Of a stretch of 10,190 bases of DNA, positions 5,543 to 10,190 are shown in pieces. Position numbers and translations under genes: made by a program. Position 1 is the first letter of the stretch; each line of letters begins with the position of its first letter. Origin of the DNA: Halothece sp. MAG (GTDB lineage Bacteria > Cyanobacteriota > Cyanobacteriia > Cyanobacteriales > Rubidibacteraceae); contig JAHEOB010000174.1 of NCBI GenBank assembly GCA_018610095.1, positions 1 through 10,190 of the forward strand, read 5' to 3'. The notes beneath the pieces were generated by a model that worked only from the letters and a program-made list of their open reading frames with translations, did no database searches and had not been told where the DNA came from.

Positions 5543-5619
5543 TGTGTCGAGTCTTGTATTAACCAAATTCTTAGATAATTCTTGTACGATAAGTGACAAC
5601 AGAAGTTGGGAGAGACAAC

Positions 5620-6840
5620 ATGATGCACGGTCCCACACCGTCAGCCAATATTGCTAATAATACACAATACGCGAATCGCTTTTTTGTCTATGAAGTCGTT
5701 GGTCTAGGACAAAACGGCTTTAGTGACCAATCCGAAGCACCCGTTCGTGGTAGTGGTTCAGTTTACATTACGGTTCCCTATAATCGCATGAACCAAGAAA
5801 TGCAACGAATTACTCGCATGGGTGGCAAAATTGTTAATATTACCCCCCTTAATGGGAACCAAAATGGGCAAACCGCAACCCAAACCCCATCCAAGCAAGA
5901 TCAAACAGCCAGTACCACCAAAAGCAAATCGAAACGGAAATCAAAAGAAAAGAAAAAATCGGATGTTCCCGTTAATCTCTATAAACCAAAAGAACCGTTA
6001 ATTGGAAAATGCGTTGAAAATCGAGAATTAGTCCAACCGGGAGGGATTGGTCGCGTTCGCCATCTCACCTTTGATTTCTCCGATTATGACGATTTCTGGT
6101 ATGTCGAAGGTCAAAGTATTGGCATCATTCCCCCTGGCAAAGATGAAAATGGCAAACCCCATAAACTGCGCTTATATTCTATTGCCTCAACTCGTCACGG
6201 TGATTATGGCGATGACAATACCGTTTCCTTATGTGTTCGCGAGTTAGTCTATCAGCATCCCGAAACTGGGGAAACGGTTTATGGTGTTTGTTCCAGCTAC
6301 CTTTGCAATCTTGAAGAAGGAGCCAATGTTACCATTACCGGGCCTGTGGGCAAAGAAATGCTAATGCCAAGTGACCCCAATGCTACCTTAATTATGATGG
6401 CAACGGGAACAGGAATTGCCCCTTATCGGGCTTACCTACGTCGCATGTTCAAAGAGCAGCATGACAATTATAAATTTAATGGCTTTGCTTGGTTAATCTT
6501 TGGCGTGCCCCACACCGAAAATATCCTGTATAAAGACGAATTAGAAGAAATGCAACAAGAATTCCCTGATAACTTCCGTCTCACTTATGCCCTCAGTCGG
6601 GAACAGAAAACCGCTGATGGCAATAAAATGTACATCCAAAACCGTGTTGCAGAACAGGTGGAAGAAATTTGGGACTTAATTCAGAAAGAAAACACCCATA
6701 CCTACATTTGTGGTTTGAAAGGAATGGAAAATGGCATTGACGAAGCCCTTTCCGCCGAAGCCCAAAAACATGGTGTCGATTGGCCAGAGTTCCAGAAAAG
6801 TATGAAAAAAGCAGGACGGTGGCACGTGGAAACCTATTAA
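5620..6840 (+). CDS. petH: Ferredoxin-NADP+ reductase, phycobilisome-linked three-domain form
   Basis: FAD enzyme that passes electrons from reduced ferredoxin to NADP+ at the end of linear photosynthetic electron flow; the N-terminal domain docks it to phycobilisomes. With this start the protein has 406 residues. A CpcD-like domain at about 20-77 (RFFVYEVVGL ... MNQEMQRITRMGGKIV) is followed by a linker at 78-115 that is Gln/Thr then Lys/Ser-rich (KSKSKRKSKEKKKS). The catalytic core follows: RLYSIAST (184-191) and GVCSSYLCN (222-230) for FAD, ATGTGIAP (261-268) and CGLKGME (364-370) for NADP, ending WHVETY with the conserved terminal Tyr. ATG 5620 has GGGAG 7 nt upstream; in-frame GTG 5593 has no SD and is rejected. 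The linker contains no ATG, GTG or TTG codon, unlike Synechocystis, where a short isoform starts internally. An intrinsic terminator follows. Confidence 0.97.
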   Translation: MMHGPTPSANIANNTQYANRFFVYEVVGLGQNGFSDQSEAPVRGSGSVYITVPYNRMNQEMQRITRMGGKIVNITPLNGNQNGQTATQTPSKQDQTASTTKSKSKRKSKEKKKSDVPVNLYKPKEPLIGKCVENRELVQPGGIGRVRHLTFDFSDYDDFWYVEGQSIGIIPPGKDENGKPHKLRLYSIASTRHGDYGDDNTVSLCVRELVYQHPETGETVYGVCSSYLCNLEEGANVTITGPVGKEMLMPSDPNATLIMMATGTGIAPYRAYLRRMFKEQHDNYKFNGFAWLIFGVPHTENILYKDELEEMQQEFPDNFRLTYALSREQKTADGNKMYIQNRVAEQVEEIWDLIQKENTHTYICGLKGMENGIDEALSAEAQKHGVDWPEFQKSMKKAGRWHVETY

Positions 6841-6875
6841 GTTTCAGCTTCCCTAGCGCAATAACGGTCAATTTT

Positions 6876-6903
6876 AGCGTTCCCTATGGGGGACGCTTTT
6901 TTT
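6876..6903 (+). terminator. Rho-independent terminator of petH
   Basis: AGCGTTCCC (6876-6884) pairs with GGGGACGCT (6889-6897) around a TATG loop: nine pairs with one G-T. A run of seven T follows (6897-6903). It lies 36 nt after the petH stop. Confidence 0.92.
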
Positions 6904-6923
6904 GTCGGATTCTGAATAATTAT

Positions 6924-6939
6924 GTTAAGTTAAGTTAAG
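6924..6939. repeat. Three tandem GTTAA pentamers upstream of ftsH
   Basis: GTTAAGTTAAGTTAAG, a 5-bp unit repeated three times, about 120 bp before the ftsH start. It may be a slippage-prone tract; no known binding site matches. Confidence 0.6.
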
Positions 6940-6958
6940 AGAGTCAATTGATAAAATG

Positions 6959-7009
6959 TTGACATAAAAAGACCCTTACGATTGTTTCTAAGATTTTAGA
7001 GATTAGAAA
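6959..7009 (+). promoter_or_regulatory. Candidate ftsH control region: TTGACA and TTTCTAA/TTAGAAA inverted repeat
   Basis: A perfect -35 hexamer TTGACA lies at 6959-6964, but no good -10 sits 16-18 nt downstream. TTTCTAA (6985-6991) and TTAGAAA (7003-7009) form an inverted repeat with a further TTAGA between them. This may be an operator or an activator-dependent promoter; the assignment is tentative. Confidence 0.3.
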
Positions 7010-7055
7010 AACTTGTTGGAAGTATTATTGTTAGACACACATAAGGATAAAAAAA

Positions 7056-8948
7056 ATGAAACTACCTTGGCGGGTAATCTTACTTTGGACATTACCAGTT
7101 CTAGTTGTTGGCTTTTTCCTTTGGCAGGGAACGTTTTCTCCTGAGCCGGGGCAAGCGGGTAATAACTCAGCTAATTCACGGCTCAGTTATGGTCGCTTTC
7201 TAGAATACCTAGATTCTGGACGGGTGGAAGCCGTTGATTTATACGATAATGGTAAAACTGCCATTGTGCGAGCCAGTGATCCGCAGTTACAGGGTAATAT
7301 TCAACGCTTTCGGGTTGATTTACCTGAAAAAGCCCCGGAATTAATTACCAAAATGCGGGAAGCTGATGTTGAAATTGATTCCCATAATGATGGTGATGAT
7401 GGTGCAATTTGGGGATTATTAGGAAATTTAATTTTCCCCGTATTGCTCATTGGGGCACTGTTCTTCCTATTCCGTCGCTCCAACAATGCAGGAGCTGGTC
7501 CTGGGCAAGCCATGAACTTTGGCAAATCCAAGGCTCGTTTTCAAATGGAAGCTAAAACAGGGATTCTGTTTGATGATGTCGCTGGAATTGATGAAGCCAA
7601 AGAAGAACTGCAAGAAGTGGTCTCTTTCTTAAAACAGCCGGAACGATTTACGGCTGTGGGCGCCAAAATTCCAAAAGGGGCATTGTTAGTGGGTCCTCCT
7701 GGGACTGGAAAAACCCTGTTAGCCAAAGCGATTGCAGGTGAAGCAGGCGTTCCCTTTTTCAACATTTCAGGTTCAGAATTTGTAGAAATGTTTGTTGGCG
7801 TGGGAGCGTCTCGCGTCCGCGACTTATTCAAAAAAGCCAAAGAAAATGCCCCTTGTTTGATCTTTATTGATGAAATTGATGCCGTTGGTCGTCAACGGGG
7901 GGCTGGTATCGGTGGCGGTAATGATGAACGAGAACAAACCCTAAACCAACTCTTAACAGAAATGGATGGGTTTGAAGAAAATGCTGGCATTATCATTATT
8001 GCTGCCACTAACCGTCCTGATGTTCTTGATACGGCCCTATTACGCCCAGGACGCTTTGATCGTCAGGTCAGTGTTGATGCGCCTGATCTCAAAGGACGGA
8101 TGTCCATTCTCAATGTTCATGCCCGTAACAAAAAATTAGACCCCGATGTTTCTCTAGAATCCATTGCTAGACGGACACCTGGCTTTACAGGCGCAGACTT
8201 AGCCAATCTCTTAAATGAAGCTGCCATTCTAACCGCCCGTCGTCGCAAATCAGCCATCACCTTAGCAGAAATTGATGATGCAGTTGACCGCGTTGTTGCG
8301 GGCATGGAAGGAACGCCGTTAGTGGATAGTAAGAGTAAACGGTTAATTGCCTACCACGAAGTGGGTCATGCCATTATTGGTACGTTAGTCAAAGACCATG
8401 ACCCTGTACAGAAAGTGACCCTGATTCCCCGAGGGCAAGCCCAAGGATTAACGTGGTTTACCCCCAGTGAAGAACAAACGCTGGTGTCGCGATCGCAGCT
8501 AAAAGCCCGTATTACTGGGGCACTAGGTGGTCGTGCCGCTGAAGAAGAAGTCTTTGGCGATGCCGAAGTAACCTCGGGTGCTGGCGGTGACTTACAACAG
8601 TTAACTGCCATGGCCCGTCAAATGGTGACACGCTTTGGAATGTCGGATCTCGGTCCACTTTCCTTGGAAGATCAAAATAGTGAAGTCTTCCTTGGCGGCG
8701 GCATTATGAACCGTTCCGAGTATTCGGAAGAAATTGCATCCCGAATCGATTCCCAAGTGCGGGAAATTGTTGAACAGTGTCACCAAAACGCCCGTCAACT
8801 GATTCGGGAAAACCGAGCTGCCATTGACCGCTTAGTGGACTTACTCATTGAAAAAGAAACGATTGATGGGGATGAGTTCCGTCAAATTTTATCGGAATAC
8901 ACCGATATTCCTGAAAAAGAACAATATACCCCTCAACTGTTGCAATAA
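7056..8948 (+). CDS. ftsH: ATP-dependent zinc metalloprotease FtsH (thylakoid PSII-repair type)
   Basis: Membrane AAA+ protease that extracts and degrades proteins; thylakoid members of this subfamily remove damaged D1 during photosystem II repair. 630 residues, full length. Transmembrane helices lie at about 6-24 and 119-139, flanking a lumenal/periplasmic domain. The AAA module has Walker A GPPGTGKT (213-220), Walker B LIFIDEID (268-275), the pore motif around FVGVGASRV, and the second region of homology ATNRPDVLDTALLRPGRF (317-334). The protease domain has HEVGH (434-438) with Asp512 (GAGGDLQQ) as likely third zinc ligand. The N terminus (MKLPWR..LLW.LPVLVVGFFLWQG) and the GPGQAMNFGKSKARFQM linker resemble Synechocystis FtsH2 (slr0228), so this is probably its ortholog rather than FtsH1, 3 or 4. 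AAGGA at 7043-7047 supports the ATG. Monocistronic, with its own terminator. Confidence 0.96.
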   Translation: MKLPWRVILLWTLPVLVVGFFLWQGTFSPEPGQAGNNSANSRLSYGRFLEYLDSGRVEAVDLYDNGKTAIVRASDPQLQGNIQRFRVDLPEKAPELITKMREADVEIDSHNDGDDGAIWGLLGNLIFPVLLIGALFFLFRRSNNAGAGPGQAMNFGKSKARFQMEAKTGILFDDVAGIDEAKEELQEVVSFLKQPERFTAVGAKIPKGALLVGPPGTGKTLLAKAIAGEAGVPFFNISGSEFVEMFVGVGASRVRDLFKKAKENAPCLIFIDEIDAVGRQRGAGIGGGNDEREQTLNQLLTEMDGFEENAGIIIIAATNRPDVLDTALLRPGRFDRQVSVDAPDLKGRMSILNVHARNKKLDPDVSLESIARRTPGFTGADLANLLNEAAILTARRRKSAITLAEIDDAVDRVVAGMEGTPLVDSKSKRLIAYHEVGHAIIGTLVKDHDPVQKVTLIPRGQAQGLTWFTPSEEQTLVSRSQLKARITGALGGRAAEEEVFGDAEVTSGAGGDLQQLTAMARQMVTRFGMSDLGPLSLEDQNSEVFLGGGIMNRSEYSEEIASRIDSQVREIVEQCHQNARQLIRENRAAIDRLVDLLIEKETIDGDEFRQILSEYTDIPEKEQYTPQLLQ

Positions 8949-8971
8949 CGGCCGCTAAGCGCGATCGAGCA

Positions 8972-9009
8972 AACTTCCTGCCTAAGATTGTAGGTGGGAA
9001 GTTTTTTTT
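8972..9009 (+). terminator. Rho-independent terminator of ftsH
   Basis: AACTTCC (8972-8978) pairs with GGAAGTT (8997-9003), continued inward by CCTA/TAGG across a TG/TG internal loop, and followed by eight T (9002-9009). It starts 23 nt after the ftsH stop codon. Confidence 0.92.
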
Positions 9010-9054
9010 GATTGTTTGGTAAACTTACCATTGTGTCGTCTCAAACGATGATTT

Positions 9055-9861
9055 GTGGTGGAAACAACGAATAACCTTCAAAATTATTTAGAAATTGCGA
9101 CCGAAGCCGCCTTAGCTGCCGGGAGTCTTCTCAAGGAGTATTGGGGAAATTTAAGTCAAATTGAAGAGAAAGGACGGTCTGGGGATTTAGTCACCAATGC
9201 CGATCGCGCTTCAGAACAAGTTATTTTAGAAATTATCCAACGTCATTTCCCAGAACATGGCATTTTAGCAGAAGAATCGGGAAAACAGGAAAACCAGCAA
9301 CAGAATTATTGTTGGGCTATTGATCCCCTTGATGGAACAACCAATTATGCCCATCAATATCCCGTTTATGCGGTATCCATTAGCTTATTAATTAATGGCA
9401 CTCCTCAATTGGGAGTGGTTTATAATCCCGTTCGTGAGGAATTGTTTCGGGCTGCAAAAGGACTAGGGGTCACTTGTAACCGTCGCCCGATTCAAGTTTC
9501 TCAAACCGAGCAGTTGATTAATAGTTTACTGGTTACCGGATTTGCTTATGACAGGCGGGAACGACAAGATAATAATTATGCTGAATTTTGCCATTTGTTA
9601 AATCTCGCTCAAGGAGTTCGTCGAAGTGGTTCTGCCGCTGTTGACTTAGCCGATGTTGCCATGGGCCGCGTTGACGGTTATTGGGAACGTGGTATTTCGC
9701 TTTGGGATATCGCAGCAGGCATCGTACTGGTGGAAGAAGCCGGGGGAGTTATTAGTGCCTATGATGGCAGTTCCCTTGTGTTAGAAGAAGGTCGTCTTGT
9801 TGCCACCAATCCCGCTCTCCATCCATCACTAACCCAAGCCCTAATGAATACGCCACGTTAA
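9055..9861 (+). CDS. Inositol monophosphatase family protein
   Basis: Mg2+-dependent sugar/inositol phosphatase of the FIG superfamily; substrate could be inositol 1-phosphate, histidinol phosphate or another small phosphoester and cannot be fixed from sequence. 268 residues. The metal-binding set is complete: LVTNAD (45-50), ILAEESG with Glu73/Glu74, WAIDPLDGTTNYAH (87-100) with Asp90 and Asp93, and WDIAAG (217-222) with Asp218. GSAAVDLADVAMGRVDGYW (192-210) is also typical. A TGA codon lies immediately upstream (9049-9051), so the start must be GTG 9055 or the adjacent GTG 9058; neither has a clear Shine-Dalgarno. Both place the conserved NNLQNYLEIATEAALAAG at the N terminus, as in relatives. 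It follows the ftsH terminator and so has its own promoter in the short gap. No terminator is evident after it. Confidence 0.93.
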   Translation: MVETTNNLQNYLEIATEAALAAGSLLKEYWGNLSQIEEKGRSGDLVTNADRASEQVILEIIQRHFPEHGILAEESGKQENQQQNYCWAIDPLDGTTNYAHQYPVYAVSISLLINGTPQLGVVYNPVREELFRAAKGLGVTCNRRPIQVSQTEQLINSLLVTGFAYDRRERQDNNYAEFCHLLNLAQGVRRSGSAAVDLADVAMGRVDGYWERGISLWDIAAGIVLVEEAGGVISAYDGSSLVLEEGRLVATNPALHPSLTQALMNTPR

Positions 9862-9919
9862 GTTTTAGGGGAAATTTGGGAATAATAATAATACTCATTG
9901 TGTTTGTGTGACCAATTTC

Positions 9920-9941
9920 AATGATTATGATAATCATTTTC
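9920..9941. promoter_or_regulatory. Fur box (ferric uptake regulator site)
   Basis: GATTATGATAATCATTTTC at 9923-9941 matches 17 of 19 positions of the classical Fur box GATAATGATAATCATTATC. It overlaps a perfect 19-bp palindrome (9920-9938, arms AATGATTAT/ATAATCATT around a central G). An ATAAT-rich stretch at 9881-9899 may extend the site. It lies about 45 bp upstream of the -10 of the next gene. Confidence 0.65.
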
Positions 9942-9984
9942 AATCCGATGGAGGGGATGAAATTTTTTTGATTAGAAGTTAAAT

Positions 9985-9993
9985 TGGTATAAT
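9985..9993 (+). promoter_or_regulatory. Extended -10 promoter TGGTATAAT
   Basis: A perfect TATAAT (9988-9993) preceded by TG at 9985-9986. There is no good -35 at 17 nt (TTTTTG, 9965-9970), and TTGATT at 9968-9973 is only 14 nt away; extended -10 promoters tolerate this. The predicted start is near 10000, about 43 nt before the next ATG. Confidence 0.6.
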
Positions 9994-10005
9994 TACTGAG
10001 AATAG

Positions 10006-10030
10006 AAGTAGCCTTTTCTGTCAGCTACTT
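10006..10030 (+). promoter_or_regulatory. 5'-UTR hairpin abutting the Shine-Dalgarno
   Basis: AAGTAGC (10006-10012) and GCTACTT (10024-10030) form a perfect 7-bp stem with an 11-nt pyrimidine-rich loop. The stem ends at the base before AAGGAG (10031-10036). With transcription starting near 10000, the leader would be little more than this hairpin plus the ribosome-binding site. Confidence 0.5.
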
Positions 10031-10042
10031 AAGGAGTATCTT

Positions 10043-10190
10043 ATGGTTAAAATTCCACCCATTAAATGCGGACTATTTCATTTTAATATTACAGACTATC
10101 ATGCGATTCTTGGTGTTCCCATTGGTAGTTCCCCTAATGAAGTTCGCAAACGATATATGAAAAATACTCGTATCCTTTTTCCTGATGTCC
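10043..10190 (+). CDS. J-domain-like protein, N-terminal part, with FPD instead of HPD
   Basis: The gene runs off the right edge; 49 residues are visible. The start is well supported: AAGGAG 6 nt before ATG, behind an extended -10 promoter. The sequence GLFHFNITDYHAILGVPIGSSPNEVRKRYMKNTRILFPD follows the DnaJ J-domain pattern: DYY.ILGV (helix I), then S..E(I/V)(R/K)KRY (helix II). It resembles cyanobacterial J-domain proteins that begin with an I..GLF.F.I.DYYAILGV block (from memory). At the position of the invariant HPD tripeptide it reads FPD, losing the His needed to stimulate DnaK. It is therefore probably a J-like protein with a role other than standard co-chaperone. The Fur box upstream suggests possible iron control. 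What lies beyond residue 49 is not visible. Confidence 0.7.
   Translation, partial: MVKIPPIKCGLFHFNITDYHAILGVPIGSSPNEVRKRYMKNTRILFPDV

Larger units (their letters stand above)
5103..5619. other. Long structured intergenic region upstream of petH
   Basis: 517 nt without a convincing gene and unusually rich in inverted repeats. In order: GACAATTT (5139-5146) with AAATTGTC (5160-5167); CAGAGA..TTGTC (5155-5167) with GACAA..TCTCTG (5182-5195), which competes for the same bases; GGGACTAG (5227-5234) with CTAGTCCC (5267-5274); CCCGA/TCGGG (5325-5343) overlapping a promoter; CCGAAAAC (5413-5420) with GTTTTCGG (5468-5475); an IS605-type right end (5504-5542); and AGACTC (5533-5538) with GAGTCT (5549-5554). 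CGCTAGT occurs twice at 22-bp spacing (5265, 5287). No thioredoxin terminator with a T-run is evident. It probably combines petH control sequences with a mobile-element remnant. Confidence 0.6.

Noticed and set aside
5574..5587. Possible NtcA site GAT-N8-TAC upstream of petH
   Set aside because: Consensus needs GTA-N8-TAC, and the site lies too close to the start codon for a promoter.
5593..5619. Upstream GTG start for petH adding nine residues
   Set aside because: No ribosome-binding site before it, whereas ATG 5620 has GGGAG at 7 nt; the added residues do not resemble FNR N termini.
6924..6939. GTTAA repeats as a cyanobacterial Pho box
   Set aside because: The Pho box is an 8-bp unit repeated every 11 bp; this is a 5-bp tandem without the C/T-rich part.
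1..10190. CRISPR array
   Set aside because: No regularly spaced repeats of 20-40 bases with unique spacers anywhere in the window.

Overview
This window is almost certainly cyanobacterial chromosome. It carries phosphoribulokinase (prk), a ferredoxin-NADP+ reductase with an N-terminal CpcD-like phycobilisome-binding domain (petH), a photosystem-repair type FtsH, and a coiled-coil protein of a cyanobacteria-only family. It also has six perfect copies of the cyanobacterial HIP1 octamer GCGATCGC (813, 1255, 3287, 4727, 4927, 8489). The moderately AT-rich composition and HIP1 use suggest a unicellular or chroococcalean lineage (a Halothece/Dactylococcopsis-like genome is a low-confidence guess).

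Layout. 1-308: the C-terminal end of an IS200/IS605-family TnpB gene and its right-end hairpin. 522-1349: dapB (lysine/diaminopimelate synthesis). 1426-3227: a two-gene unit, a single-pass membrane protein with a Pro/Ser/Gln-rich stalk and a GspC/PilP-like C-terminal domain, followed 11 nt later by a TIGR04376-type coiled-coil protein. 3229-4482 (minus strand): prk, then a 60-residue two-helix membrane protein; a strong terminator ends exactly where the Shine-Dalgarno sequence of the small gene begins. 4785-5102: a thioredoxin gene divergent from prk. 5103-5619: a long non-coding, strongly structured stretch with a second IS200/IS605-type right end and a good sigma-70-type promoter. 5620-6840: petH with its own terminator. 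7056-8948: ftsH with terminator. 9055-9861: an inositol-monophosphatase-family phosphatase. 9862-10042: an intergenic region with a near-consensus Fur box, an extended -10 promoter and a 5'-UTR hairpin. 10043-10190: the start of a J-domain-like gene whose HPD motif reads FPD, cut by the window edge.

Functionally most genes are housekeeping: photosynthetic electron output (petH), Calvin-Benson cycle (prk), redox control (thioredoxin, head-to-head with prk, whose regulatory cysteines are intact), and PSII quality control (ftsH). The most unusual part is the 5103-5619 leader. Its hairpin at 5504-5542 matches the right end downstream of the tnpB fragment in arm sequence, 16-nt spacer length and position of a TCAA tetramer, although no transposase gene is present. 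This suggests a non-autonomous or decayed IS605-type element, possibly with guide-RNA-like sequence, lying in the petH promoter/leader.
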